From: Myxococcus guangdongensis
GTDB taxonomy: Bacteria; Myxococcota; Myxococcia; Myxococcales; Myxococcaceae
Direction of reading: 5' to 3'
Length of the DNA: 64,000 bases
NCBI RefSeq assembly: GCF_024198255.1
Contig: NZ_JAJVKW010000021.1
Coordinates: 1 to 64,000 of the forward strand
In this document: piece after piece, positions 1-20,600 of the stretch
How the letters are laid out: the number at the start of each line of letters is the position of its first letter
Position numbering within the stretch: the stretch's first letter is position 1
Made by a program: the position numbers and the translations under genes
The notes under the pieces: model-generated
Seen by the model: only the letters and a program-made list of their open reading frames with translations
Told to the model about the DNA's origin: nothing
The model's database searches: none

Positions 1-3000
1 CCACCGCCTGCCCCTTCACCACTCCCGCCACGGCTTCTCCCGCCACCGTGCGCTCCAGCTTCGTCTTCAGCTCTTCCGCGCTGGCGCCCACCACCGCGAG
101 CCGCTGCTCCAGGTGCGTCCTCCCCACTGACGCCGTGAAGCACACGTCTCCCACCGGCGCCTCTCCCAGCGCTCCCGCGTACTGCTTCGCCTGCTCTTCC
201 AACGCGCTCGCGCTCCTCGCAGACAGCACCAGCACGTGCTTCGGGCGCTCCTGGAACGCAGGCAGCTCACGCGGGGCCGGAGCCTCTTCGAGGACCACGT
301 GCGCATTGGTGCCGCTGAATCCGAACGAGCTGACGCCCGCCAGCCGACGTCCCTGCTTCGGGTCCCACTGCGTCAGCTTCGTCGGCACCTCCACCGCCAT
401 CTGACCCCAACCGATGTGCGGGTTCGGCGTCTTGAAGTGCAGGTGCGGCGGCAGCTGCTTGTTCTTCAGCGACAGCACCACCTTCATCACCGCTGCCACC
501 CCCGCCGCCGACTCCAGGTGCCCCAGGTTCGTCTTCGCGGACCCCAGCCACAGCGACTCTCCGCTCCTCCCCTCCCCCAGCGCGCCCCACATCGCGTCCA
601 CTTCAATCGGGTCTCCCAGCGACGTCCCCGTCCCGTGCGCCTCCAGGTAGCTGACCTCCGTCGCCTTCACTCCTCCGTTCTCCAGCGCCTGACGAATCAC
701 CGCCTGCTGCGCCAGCCCGTTCGGCACCGTCAGTCCGCTGCTCGGCCCGTCGTGGTTCACCGCCGTGCCGCGAATCACCGCCAGCACTTCGTTCCCGTCC
801 GCCACCGCGTCCGACAGCCGCTTCAGCACCAACACACCGCAGCCCTCGCCTCGCGCGAACCCGTCGGCCGAGGCGTCGAAGGTCTTGCACCTGCCCTCGG
901 GCGAGAGCATGTGCGCCTTGCAGATGGACAGCGTGGCCTCGGGCGTGAGGATGAGATTCACACCGCCCGACAGCGCGAGCGTGGACTCACCGTTGCGCAG
1001 GCTCTGGCAGGCCAGGTGCAGCGCCACCAGCGAGGACGAGCACGCCGTGTCCACCGCCATGCTCGGACCGTGCAACCCGAGCGCGAACGACAGTCGACCC
1101 GCGACGACGTTCAGCGACGTGCCCGAGGCGAAGTACGCGTCCACCGCCGCCGCGTCCTGATTGAGGATGACGCGCGAGTAGTCCGACGCGGTGACGCCCA
1201 CGAAGACACCCGTGTTCGTCTCTCGCAGCGAGTCCGCGTTGATGCCCGAGCGCTCCAGCGCCTCCCAGCCGACCTCCAGCAACAGTCGCTGCTGCGGGTC
1301 CATGCTCTCGGCCTCGCGCGGGGAGATGCCGAAGAACTGCGGCTCGAAGCCCGCCACGTCGCGCAGGAAGCCGCCCTTGCGCATGTACATCTTCCCCGGC
1401 GCCTCCGGGTCCGAGTCGAACAGCGCGTCCACGTCCCAGCGGTCCGCGGGCACCTCCGAGGTGGCGTCCACCCCGTCGCGCAGCAGACGCCAGTACGCCT
1501 CGGGCGTGTTCGCGTCACCGGGGAAGCGGCAGGCCATTCCGACGATGGCGATGGGCTCGTCGGTGCGAGCGGCGGCCTTGGGCGTCTCGGCGCGAGGCTT
1601 CTTCTCCTCCACGAGGCTCAGCAGGTGCTCCGTGAGCGCCTGCACGTTCGGATGGTTGAACGCCAGCGTCGCCGGCAGCGACTGTCCCACCACGCGCTGG
1701 AGCCGCTCCTTCAGCTCCACCGCCATCAGCGAGTCCATCCCCAGGTCCGCGAAGCCGCGCCCCGCGGGAATCGGTCGCTTCGGGTCCAATCCGAGCACCC
1801 CCGCCACCTGCTGGCGCACCGCCACCTCCAGTTCGTCCCGCCCCAGCACGGGCGCGGTGCTCACCGTCGGAGCAGCGGAGGTCTCCACGGCCTTCGTCCC
1901 CATCGCCGCCAGGAACGGTCGAGGACCACGCGCTTCGTAGATGGGCTTGAAGCGCTCCCACCGCACGCGCGCCACCGTCGCCTGCGTGACGTCCGCGCCG
2001 AGCAGCCGCTCGAACCACGCGATGCCCTCCTGGGTCTCCAGGGAGTCCACGCCCATGTTCGCGAGCCACCGCTGCGCATCCGGCGAGGCCATGCCCCGGC
2101 CCGCCCACGGGCCCCAGTTGATGCTCGTCGCCACGAGGCCCCGCGCGCGCCGGTGCTGCGCGAGCGCGTCCAGGAACGCGTTGCCCGCCGCGTAGTGTCC
2201 GGAGCCCACCGAGCCCCAGACCGCGGAGATGGACGAGAAGAGGACGAAGAAGTCCAGCGAGTCCCCTTGCGTCAGCGCATGCAGGTGCCACGCGCCCTCG
2301 ACCTTCGGCGCCAGCACGGCGTCGAGCGCGGAGGCATCCAGCTCCCGCAGTCGCGCGTGCGTGGAGACACCCGCCGCGTGGACCACGCCCCTGAGCCCAG
2401 GCATCGTCGAGCGCACGTTCTCCAGCAGCGCCACCATCTGCTCACGACGGGAGACGTCCGTGCGCGCGAGCACCACCGTCGCTCCCGCGGCCTCCATCTC
2501 CTTCACCGCCGCGATGCGCACGGCCACATCGCCACCACGCGCCTCGAGGGCATCCCAATCGAAGCGCTCGGGGAAGGCTCCGCGCGCCGTCAGCACCAGA
2601 TGCCGCGCGCCCTGCTTCACCATCCAGCGCGCCACCTGCAGCCCGAGCTCCCCCTGGCCCCCCGTGACGAGGTACGTCGCGGCCGAGGCCAGCGTCGTGG
2701 CCTTCGCCGTGGGGAGCGGCTTCGACTCGAGCCGGGGAACGAACCGACGCCCGCTCCGGAGCGCGACCTGCTCCTCGCCCTCACCCGCGCCGCGCGTAAG
2801 GACGTCCGCCAGCGTCTCGCCCTCCGCGTTCTCCACGTCCACCAGGCCGCCCCAGCGCTCCGGGTGCTCCAGCGCCGCCACGCGGCCCAGGCCCCACAAG
2901 AGCGCCTGCGACGGGTCCACCGACGAGGACTCCACCGCGCAGGCCTCGCGCGTCACGACCCACAGTCGTCCGGGCAGCTCCGGCGAGGACTCGAGCGCCC

Positions 3001-6000
3001 GCAGCGCGGAGACCACGCTGATGCAGCGCTCCCGGGTGCTGGTCCGCAACGCTCCAGGCGACTCCACGCCCGACGCATCCAGACCCCACAGGTGCACCAC
3101 GCCCGCGCGTGGCAGGTTCGCCGGGAAGGCCTCCTTCCACAGCTTCGCCAGCGCCACGCCGTCCGCGGGGTCCACGGCCAGGGTCCCCGGCGCGGACGCG
3201 GCCCCCGCGTAGACCTTCACGTGCGGCACGCCCTGCTGCTCGAAGCGCGTGGCGAGCGCATCACCCACGCCGCCCTGGTCGCACAGCAGCATCCAGGCAC
3301 CTGTGGTGCCCTGCCCGCTCGCCGTCGACTCCTCCCAACGCACCTGGAGCAGCGAGCTCGCGTCCAGCTCCGTCACCGTCGCGGCACCGTGCGCGGTGGC
3401 GACCTCCGAGCGCCCCGTCGTGAGGCGGGGAGACTCCGTCGGCCAGTGACGCTGGCGGCGCCACGGGTAGGTGGGCAGGGCCACCTTCTGCCGCGAGGGC
3501 TCCGCGTCCACCGCGCGCCAGTTCACATCCTGGCCCCGGAGGAACAACCGCCCCAGCGCGCCCAACAGCTGCTCCGCGTCGGGACGACCCTTGCGCAGCG
3601 AGGCAATCCACGCGGGCTGCTCTCCCAGGCACGCGCGCCCCAGGCCCAGCAGCGTGGCCGTGGGCCCCACCTCGACGAACACGTCGATGCCCAGCTCGCG
3701 CAGCGACTCCATGCCCTCCTGGAAGCGCACGGCCTCACGCGCGTGGCGACGCCAGTACCCCGGTGCGCCCAGCTCGCCAGCGCCCACGGGCCGGCCCGTC
3801 ACGTTCGACACGAGGGGAATCGTCCCCGGCATCACCTTCACGCGAGCGGCCTGGGACTCCAGCGCCTCCAGCATCGGGTCCATCCGCGGCGAGTGGAACG
3901 CGTGCGAGACGACGAGCGCCTTGGTGCGCACACCCTGCGCCTGGAGCTCCTGGTCGAGCCGCGCAATCACCTCTCCCGCTCCGGACAGCACCACCTGGCC
4001 GGGCGCGTTGAGGCAGGCCAGCGACACCTGGCTCCGGTGCGGCTCCAGCAGCGGCTGCACCTGGGCCTCGGTGGCGAAGACGCTGAGCATCGCGCCTCCC
4101 GAGGGCAGCGCCTGCATCAACCGGCCACGCTCCGCGATGAGCGCGAGGCCATCCTCCAGGGACAGGTGGCCCGCGACGACGGCGGCGGCGAACTCGCCCA
4201 CGCTGTGTCCCATCACCGCGTGCGGCACCACGCCCCAGCTCTTCCACACCTGCGCCAGCGCGTACTCCAGCGCGAACAGCGCCGGCTGGCTGTACTCCGT
4301 CTGGTCGATGGGCGACGTCGCGCCCTCCGCCGGGAAGAGCACGGACAGCAGCTCCATCCGGGGCCGCAGCAGCGCGGCGCACCGGTCCAGCGCCTCGCGG
4401 AACACAGGCGACGTCGCGTACAGCTCGCGGCCCATGCCCACGGACTGGCTGCCCTGCCCCGTGAAGAGGAAGGCCACCCTCGGCGACTGGGGCGCGGCCT
4501 CCGCCGTGACCACCGCGTCCGAGACCTCTCCCTGCGCGAAGCCCTTCAGCGCGTCAGCCAGCGCCTGCGTCGAGCCGCCCACCACCGCCAGCCGGTGAGG
4601 GAAGCGCGCGCGCGTGGCGTTCGCGGTGAAGCACACGTCCGCCGCGTCCAGCTCCGGGTGCGCGGACAGGTGGCTCGCGTACTGACGGACCTGCTCGGCC
4701 AGCGCGTCCTCGGACTTCGCCGTCAGGAGCAGCAGGTGCGAGGCGGGCCGGCTCGGCGCCACCGAGGGCACCGCGCGCACGGGGGCCTCCTCCAGCACGA
4801 CGTGCGCGTTCGTCCCGCTCATGCCGAACGAGCTGACGCCCGCGAACCTCGGCTTCTCCGAGCGGACCCACGGCATCGCGCGCTCCGCCGGGATGACGAA
4901 GGCCGTGCCGTCCATGCGGATGCGTGGGTTGAGCCGGGTGAAGTTCAGGTGCTTGGGGATGCGCTCGTTGCGCATCGAGAGCACCACCTTCATCAGGCCC
5001 GCGATGCCCGCCGCGGACTCCAGGTGCCCCATGTTCGTCTTCACGGACGCCAGCGCGCACTGGCTCCCATCCGCTCGCGGCGCGCCCACCACGTCGGCCA
5101 GGGCCTCCACCTCGATGGGGTCACCCAAGGACGTGCCCGTGCCGTGCGCCTCGATGTAGCCGATGGCCGAGGGCTCCACGCGCGCGTTCGCCAGCGCCTG
5201 ACGCAGCAGCGCCTGCTGCGCGAGCACGTTGGGCGCCGTCAGCCCCGTCGAGCGGCCGTCCTGGTTGATGGCGGAGCCGCGCACCACGGCGAGGATGGTG
5301 TCCCCGTCCGCCTGCGCGTCCGACAGGCGCTTGAGCACGATGACGCCGCAGCCCTCACCGCGCACGAAGCCGTTGGCCCACGCGTCGAAGGTGCTGCACC
5401 GCCCGTTGGGCGACAGCGACTGCGTGCGCGCGATCATCTCCGTGCTCAACGAGTCCAGGATGAGGTTGACGCCACCCGCGAGCGCCAGGTTGCACTCGCC
5501 CAGCCGCAGGCTCTGACAGGCCAGGTGCACCGCGACGAGCGACGACGAACACGCCGTGTCCACCGCGAGGCTCGGGCCCTGGAGGCCCAGCACGTAGGAG
5601 ATGCGGCCGGGCGGGAAGCAGTGACCGTTGCCCGTGATGTAGTACGCGTCGAGCTGGTCCGCCCCCATGGGCAACACGCGCTCGTAGTCGTTGCCGGTGA
5701 TGCCCACGAAGACGCCCGTGGACGAGCCCAGGAGCTTCTCCGGGTTCTGCCCCGCGTCCTCCAGGGCCTCCCAGCTCACCTCCAACAACAGCCGCTGTTG
5801 CGGGTCCAGGCTCGCCGCCTCGCGCGGGGAGATGCCGAAGAAGTCCGCGTCGAAGCCGTCCACCTCGTCCAGGTACCCACCCCAGCGCGGCGTGCCCGTG
5901 TCGGGGCCCGTGCGGCGCGACGCCGGCTCACGGCGCACGGCGTCCCGCCCCTCGTCCAGGAGCTTCCAGTAGGCCTCGGGCGAGTCCGCCCCGCCCGGGA

Positions 6001-6138
6001 AGCGGCACCCCATGCCGACGATGGCGATGGGCTCGGTGCGCGCCTTCTCGAGCGTGTCGAGCTTCGCCTGCACCTTCTGCATCGCGAGCACGGCGCGAGC
6101 CATGCGCTGCTTCAGTTCGTTCTCCTTGGTCGCGTCAC

Positions 6139-6142
<4 letters not shown>
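1..6142 (-). CDS. Modular type I polyketide synthase, partial (KS-AT-KR-ACP-KS-...)
   Basis: The frame stays open from a GTG at 6142 to the left edge (about 2,047 codons), so the C-terminus is missing. The GTG overlaps the TGA of the upstream PKS (GTGA). Residues about 6-33 form a charged helix typical of N-terminal docking regions. Module 1 has KS (DTACSSS, C198), AT (GHSVGE, S647; HAFH near 748, the malonyl-CoA signature), KR (TGGQGELG from T1160; active Y1317) and ACP (GMDSL, S1471). There is no DH or ER, so it should leave a hydroxyl. A tryptophan eight residues before the KR tyrosine and no LDD motif point to an A-type (L-OH) KR. A second KS starts near residue 1530 (C1701) and the following AT linker is cut by the window. 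It probably receives its chain from the upstream tandem-AT PKS. Confidence 0.95.
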
Positions 6143-14160
<8,018 letters not shown>

Positions 14161-14235
14161 CTCAACGCCTCTTCCGCCCACGCCGGGGCCATGAACCTTC
14201 ACGTCGGGCCTCGTCGACCCGTGCCTCGGGGTGAC

Positions 14236-17200
14236 TCAGCTCCGCCGCGCCTTGCGCGCCCGGAAGAACTGCTCCTGCTTGCGCATGCGCTCGGCCCGCT
14301 CGTCGTTCGAGGGCTCGGCCTGCTTCTCGGCCCCCCCGTCCAGGAACTCGGCCAGCGCGCGGATGGTCGGGAAGCGGTACAGCTCCGTCATCGGCATCTT
14401 CCGCCCCAGCCGCCGCTGCAACGACATGTGGATCTGCGTCAGGTGCAGCGAGCTGCCCCCCACGTCGAAGAAGTTGTCGTCGATGCCGAAGTGGGCGCCG
14501 CGCAGCGCGTGCCCCCACAGCTCGTGCAGCGCGCGCTCCAGCTCACTGCGCGGCGCGACGGGAGGCATCGCGCCGCGGGAGGCCGCGGGCACCGGCGCCG
14601 CCAGCGCCTTCTTGTCGATTTTCCCGTTCGGCGTGAGCGGGAACGCGTCCAGGAAGACGAAGTGCCCCGGCACCATGAAGCGCGGCAGGCGCTGCTCCAG
14701 GAACGCCCGCAGCTCGCGCGGCTCCACCTTCTCCGAGCACACCAGCCAGGCCACCAGCTCCATGTCCCGCGAGGGCCCGGGCCGCGCCAGCACCAGCGTC
14801 TCGCGCGTGGCCGGGTGCTTCGACAGCGCCACCTCGATTTCGCCCAGCTCGATGCGATAGCCGTTGAGCTTCACCTGGTCATCGCGCCGCCCCAGATAGT
14901 CCAGGTTCCCATCCGCGCGCCACTGCGCGACGTCGCCCGTGCGGTACATGCGCCGACCGGGCATGAACGGGTCGGGAACGAAGCGCTCGGCCGTCAGGTC
15001 CGGCCGGTCCAGGTACCCGCGCGCCAGGCCATCGCCCGACAGGCACAGCTCGCCGGGCACGCCCCGGGGCACCAGCCGCAGGTCCTTGTCGAGGATGTAC
15101 ACGCGGGTGTTCGCCAGCGGCTTGCCGATGAGCACCTTCGGGTCGTCCCCCGGGAAGCGGTAGCAGGTGCTGTACGTCGTGTCCTCGCTGGGGCCGTACA
15201 GGTTGCGCACCTGGATGGGCAGGCCCTCCAGCTGGGACATCACGCTCTGCGGGATGGGCTCGCCCGCCATGTTCAGCACGGTGACGTTGCCCAGGTCCGC
15301 GCCCGCCGCCAGCAGCTCCTTCACCACGGAGGGCACCGTGTTGACGAGGATGCGCGGCTCGCTGTCCAGGTACTCGGCGATCTGCAGGCTGTTGCGCAGG
15401 AGCCGGACTCGGCGCCCCACCGACAGCGTGTAGAACATCTCGAAGATGGACAGGTCGAAGCAGTACGACGTGCCGAAGAAGGTGACGTCGAAGTCCGTCG
15501 CGCGGAACTCCGTCTGGCACCAGCGCAGGAAGGACACCGCGCTGTGGTGCTCGATGAGCGTCCCCTTGGGTCGACCCGTGGAGCCGGACGTGTAGATGAC
15601 GTAGGCCAGGTCCTCGCAGCCAGGGCGGTGCGCCACGTCCTCGTCCGAGTCCCCCCGCGCGGTGGTGATGTCCACGCAGCCCGCGGGCGACCCCTGGCGC
15701 GCCGTCTCCATGAGCTGCGGCTCGGTGAGCAGCACGCCGCTGCTGCTGTCCTGCAGCAGGTAGCGCACGCGCTCGGCCGGGTACGCCGGGTCGATGGGCA
15801 CGTAGGCCGCGCCGGACTTGAGGATGCCGAGCGTGCCGATGAGGAGCCACTCGGTGCGGTCTACCATCAACCCCACCAGCACGTCCGGGCCGGCCCCATG
15901 GTGCGCGCGCAGGTAGTGCGCCAGGCGGTTGGCCCGCGCGTTCAGCTCGCGGTACGTCAGGTGCGTGTCTCCCACGGACAGCGCCACGGCGTCCGGCGTG
16001 CGGCGCACCTGGGCCTCCACCAGGTCCACCATGGACGGCCCGTCCACCCAGTCCATCGGCTGGGGGTTGAGGCCGAGCAGCAGCTCCTCGCGCTCGGACG
16101 CGGACACCACCTCCAGCGCGTCACACGGGGCCGAGGGGCGCTCCACCGCGTCCGCCAGCAGGCACTCGAAGCGCTCCAGCAGCCGGCGCGCGGTCCGGGC
16201 CAGGAAGAGGTCCGCGTTGTAGTGCAGCGCCAGCACCAGCCGCTCGCCCAGCTTCAGGCACTCCATGCCCACGTCGAACTGGGCCTCCTGCTGCGGCAGC
16301 ACGTACGGCGACAGCGTCAGCCCGTTCACCTGGAAGGTGCGGCCCTCGTCCACGGACAGGCCGAGCATCGCCAGAGGGTCGCGGTCGCTGACCGGCAGGT
16401 AGTTGAACATCACCTGGAAGACCGGCGGGCGCGACGCGTCCCTCGGTCCCCCCAGCTTCGCCACCAGCTGAGGGAAGGGGTACGCCTGGTGCTCGAGCGC
16501 CTCCAGCACCCGCTTCTGCAGCTCGCGCGCGAAGGCGCCGAAGCCCAGCCCCTCGTCCACCGAGGAGCGCACCACCACGGGGTTGACGGCGTAGCCGACG
16601 ACCTCCTGCAGCGCCGCGTCCTCCGCGGACATGAGCGTGTTGGTGGGCGTCCCCACCAGCACGTCGCGCTGACCGGTGTGCCGCGAGAGCAGCACGTGGA
16701 AGCACGAGAGCAGGAAGGTGTACAGCGTCACGCCCTGCTCACGCGCCCGGGCCTCCGCGCGGCGCACCAGCCCCCGGTCCAGCTCGTGGATGACGGTGTC
16801 GCCGTGGCAGCCCTGCTCCGCGGGCCGGGGCTTGTCCGTGGGCAGCTCCAGCGCGGGAGGCGCCCCCGCCAGGCGCTCCTTCCAGTAGCGCTCCAGCACC
16901 TCGCCGCGAGGACCGCCGAGCAACGACTGCTCCCACTCCACGAACTGGCGGTACTGCGCGCGAGGCGCCGGCAGGCTCGCCGTGCCCTGGGTGACGAGCT
17001 GGCCGTAGAGCTCGAGCAGCTCCCGCTGGAGCACCTGCAGCGCCCGCGCGTCGTTGGAGACGTGGTGCTGGGTGAAGACCACCAGGTGCTCGCCGCCGTC
17101 CACGCGGGTGACGCTCAGCCGGGCCACCGGCCCCGTCGTCAGGTCGAAGGGCTTGCGCACCTCCTCGATGAGACGGCGGCGCACCTCCGTCGGGGACACG

Positions 17201-17562
17201 CCACGCGAGTCATTCAGGGTGAAGGGGAGCGTGCCCTTCTCCTGGACGCGCTGGAGCAGCCGCCCGTCGTCGCTGACACCGTAGGTGGTGCGCAGCACCT
17301 CGTGCCGCTCCACCAGCCCCTCGGCCGCGCGGCGCAGGGCATCCACGTCCAGCGGGCCGTGCACGCGGAACGAGAACAGCGTGTGGTACGCGTGGTTGTC
17401 CGGGTCGGACTGGTGCAGGTGGAACAGCGCGGACTGGCCGTAGGAGAGGGCGAAGGGCTCTTGCACCGCCGCCACCCGCGGGGCCGCGTCCTGTCGCGCC
17501 AAGAGGCGCTTCAAGAGCTGCTTCTTCTCCTCCAGGGACATCGATTCGGTGTCTCGAGACAT
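14236..17562 (-). CDS. NRPS single module C-A-PCP, predicted alanine-activating
   Basis: A 1,108-residue NRPS. ATG 17562 is chosen for its GAGGAGA ribosome site eight bases upstream; the frame is open further up but without conserved sequence. A short charged helix (residues 8-22) precedes the C domain, whose HHxxxD motif is at H166-H167-D171 with alanine in place of the usual following glycine. HEVLRTTY suggests an LCL-type C domain. The A domain shows YTSGSTGRPKG, NLYGPSE, YRTGD and NGKIDKKAL. Reading the ten specificity positions against GrsA gives DLFNNALTYK, a signature known for alanine. The PCP serine lies in DVGGSSL near residue 1050. There is no E, TE or R domain. The stop of the terminal PKS gene lies 53 bp upstream and the loading PKS starts 75 bp downstream, so all are probably cotranscribed. 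Confidence 0.95.
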   Translation of the reverse strand: MSRDTESMSLEEKKQLLKRLLARQDAAPRVAAVQEPFALSYGQSALFHLHQSDPDNHAYHTLFSFRVHGPLDVDALRRAAEGLVERHEVLRTTYGVSDDGRLLQRVQEKGTLPFTLNDSRGVSPTEVRRRLIEEVRKPFDLTTGPVARLSVTRVDGGEHLVVFTQHHVSNDARALQVLQRELLELYGQLVTQGTASLPAPRAQYRQFVEWEQSLLGGPRGEVLERYWKERLAGAPPALELPTDKPRPAEQGCHGDTVIHELDRGLVRRAEARAREQGVTLYTFLLSCFHVLLSRHTGQRDVLVGTPTNTLMSAEDAALQEVVGYAVNPVVVRSSVDEGLGFGAFARELQKRVLEALEHQAYPFPQLVAKLGGPRDASRPPVFQVMFNYLPVSDRDPLAMLGLSVDEGRTFQVNGLTLSPYVLPQQEAQFDVGMECLKLGERLVLALHYNADLFLARTARRLLERFECLLADAVERPSAPCDALEVVSASEREELLLGLNPQPMDWVDGPSMVDLVEAQVRRTPDAVALSVGDTHLTYRELNARANRLAHYLRAHHGAGPDVLVGLMVDRTEWLLIGTLGILKSGAAYVPIDPAYPAERVRYLLQDSSSGVLLTEPQLMETARQGSPAGCVDITTARGDSDEDVAHRPGCEDLAYVIYTSGSTGRPKGTLIEHHSAVSFLRWCQTEFRATDFDVTFFGTSYCFDLSIFEMFYTLSVGRRVRLLRNSLQIAEYLDSEPRILVNTVPSVVKELLAAGADLGNVTVLNMAGEPIPQSVMSQLEGLPIQVRNLYGPSEDTTYSTCYRFPGDDPKVLIGKPLANTRVYILDKDLRLVPRGVPGELCLSGDGLARGYLDRPDLTAERFVPDPFMPGRRMYRTGDVAQWRADGNLDYLGRRDDQVKLNGYRIELGEIEVALSKHPATRETLVLARPGPSRDMELVAWLVCSEKVEPRELRAFLEQRLPRFMVPGHFVFLDAFPLTPNGKIDKKALAAPVPAASRGAMPPVAPRSELERALHELWGHALRGAHFGIDDNFFDVGGSSLHLTQIHMSLQRRLGRKMPMTELYRFPTIRALAEFLDGGAEKQAEPSNDERAERMRKQEQFFRARKARRS

Positions 17563-17615
17563 GACTCGGCTCTCCTCGCCGACGGCGAGCAATGGATTCG
17601 GGAGGCTGTGGACGC

Positions 17616-20600
17616 TCAGGACGCGAGGCGCTCGCGAAGCAGCGAGGCGAGTCTCGCGACGTGAGGCTCCAGACTCATGGTGAGGTGATTGCCTTCCACC
17701 TCGTGGATTTCGATGCCGCCTCGGGCCTTCCCAATCCAGCCGTACTCCGGATGGCGGGGGATGAGGTGGTCCCGGACACGGGCCCGGAAATAGAGGATGC
17801 GAGTGTCGACCGGCTCGGCCGCGTAGCGCAGCAGGGCCTCGTTGTGCGCGCGCCACAGGCGCAGGAAGCTGCCGCCGTTCTCCGCGTTCATCCGGACGAA
17901 GGCGTCGGACATCTCCGGCGAGAGCTTCTTCACGTAGTCGAGGACGAAGTCGTCCGTCACCGGCTCCGAGTGGCGCACCGTGCCGCCGTCATCCGAGGGC
18001 GTGTCGAGCATCGCCAGCAGGTCCACGCGCTGGCCCAGCGCCGTCAGCCTCCGGGCCATGTCGAAGGCCACGGTGCCGCCCATGGAGGAGCCGCAGAACA
18101 GGTAGGGCCCCTCGGGCTGCAGGCCGCGCACCAGCGCCAGGTAGTGCAGCGCCATGTCCTCGATGCAGGTGTCGGGCGGAACCTCGCCCTCCACGCCGCG
18201 CGCCTGGATGCCGAACACCGGCTGCTCCTTGTCCAGGTGACGCACCAGCGGCAGGAAGCCGAACACCGAGCCGCCCGCGGGGTGGATGCAGAACAGCGGC
18301 GTGCGTCCAGGCACGCCTCGCTGCAAGCGCACCACGCCGGCGGGCAGCGCGGGCTCGCTCGGCGCCGCGGGAGCCGAGGCCGACGAGGGCCGGGTGGCGG
18401 ACACCTGCGCGCCAATCTGCGCGGCGGAGGAGTGCTCCAACAGCGCGTTGAGCGACAGCTGCACGTCGAGCCGCTCTCGCAGCCGCGCGCTCAACTGCAC
18501 CATCAGGAGCGAGTTGAGGCCCAGGTCGTAGAAGTTGTCGTGGATGCCCACGGCCTCCACGCCCAGGAGCTCCGCCAGCGCCTCGCACACCTGCGTCTCC
18601 ACCTCGTCGCGCGGCGCCGCGTAGGCCGTGCGCTGCGCGGGACGCGGAGCCTTCGCGCCCTGCTTCCGGGAGACGGGGCTCTCGGCGCGCTGGGAGGCGC
18701 GGGACTTCAGGGGCTCGCGGGACACGTAGAGGTGCGCCCCCTCGAAGCCCGCGATGATTCGCGAGAGGGCCTCGACGCCCTCCTGGTTGGTCAGCGCGCC
18801 GGGCAGCGTGAGGCGCTCGGGTGCGGCGACGCTCCTCGCGGCTTCGACCGTCGGCGCGGAGAACGTCTGGTGCATGTCATCGAGCCGCTTGAGGGTGAAG
18901 CCCTCCACGTCCACGACCACGGAGCCCTGCTCGTCCAGCAGGGTGATGTCGAACACACGCAGCGACGCCGCGTCCTCGGTGTCCTGCCGCCACCGCGTGT
19001 GCACGCGCACGCGCGCTGGGACGGGCCCGTGAACGCTCAGTCGGCGGTAGGTCAGCGGCAGGAAGAGCCCCTGGGCCGCGGCGCCCGCCGTGCCCTTCTC
19101 GCGCAGCTCCAAGAGGCGCGAGTACCCCGTCACCACGTCGAGGAGCGCGGGGTGGAAGTGGTAGACGCCCAGCTCCTCCCGGTACGCCTCCGACAGCGAG
19201 AAGGTCGCCAGCAGCTCCCGCCCGCCGAAGAACAGCCGCGAGTCCACCGTCGTCCAGCGAGGGCCGAAGAAGATGTGGTGCTCGCCGGCGTCCCCCATCA
19301 GCGACTGCGCGGACTCCAGGGCATCGGTGCACCGGGACTCCACCGGCACCAGCGGGTGGACCCGAGCGGCGCCCTGCGTCCAACGCGCGGTGCCCAGCGT
19401 GTGCTCCTGCCACACCTCCTCCAGCGAGGAGGCGGGGCGACTCTGGACGCGGAAGCGAAGGCGCTCGCCCGAAGGACTCAGCACCAGCCGCACCTCGCGG
19501 CGCTCCCCCGGCATCACCGTGAGCGGCGTCACGAAGACGACGTCGCTCAACTCCACCGCCGTGCCGGGGCGCTCCGCGGTGAGCGCGGAGACGACCATCT
19601 CCAGGTAGCCCGTGCCGGGCATCAACGGCTGACCCAGCACCCGGTGCTCATCGAGCACCCACTGCAGCTCGGGCGCCATCACCTGCGTGTAGAGGATGTC
19701 CTCGCCCTCCACGCGGCGCATGCCCAGCAGCGGATGTCCCGGCAGGAGCCCCCGCGTCGAGCGAGCCCCCGAGCCACGCAGCGCCGCCACGGCCATGCCC
19801 GCCTCGCCCCACGTGTCCCAGCCGATGGACACGGCGCGCAGCCCCGTGGAGCGCAGCAGGTGGGCGTAGCCATCCAGGAAGGCATTCGCGGCCGCGTAGG
19901 CCACCTGCCCCGGCTCGCCGCGCAGGCTCGTCACGGAGGAGCACAGGACGAAGGTGTCCGGAGGGTCCGCCGCCAACAGCCGCCCCAGGTGCAGCGCACC
20001 GAGCACCTTCGGCCGGAAGACGGCCTCCACCTGCTCACGCGTCTGGAGCTGGAGCGCGCCCCCTCCCGGCACACCCGCCGCGTGGAGGACCCCCTCGATG
20101 CGACCGAAGCACTCCCGGGCTCTCGCCAGCGCGGAGGCGAGCTGGGCCTCGTCGCCCACGTCCACCGCCAGGGGCAGCACCTCGGCCCCCAGTCGCTCCA
20201 GCTCCGCGAGCTTCTCCATCCGCTCGCGCTCTTCGCCCTGGAGCGCGCCCATATCAGCGCGAGGCACCGTGCGCCCCAGCAGCACCAGCCGCGCCTGCCG
20301 CGTGCGCGCCAGGTGCTCCGCGAAGACGAGCCCCATGCCGCCGAGCCCGCCGGTGATGAGCCACGTGCGCCCGGGCAGCGGCGACTCCGCCCCCGAGACG
20401 TCCTTCGCCGGCAACGTCACCGGCGAGACGCGCGGAGCCCAGCGCTGCGCCCCGCGCAGGGACACCACGCCCGCGGACTCCTCGGCGCGCAGCTCGTCCA
20501 CCAACGCCCGCGCCAGCGCCTCCGAGGGCGTCACGGCCACATCCACCAGCCGGCACGTCAGCCCGGGCACCTCCAGCGAGATGCCCCGGCACGCGCCCAG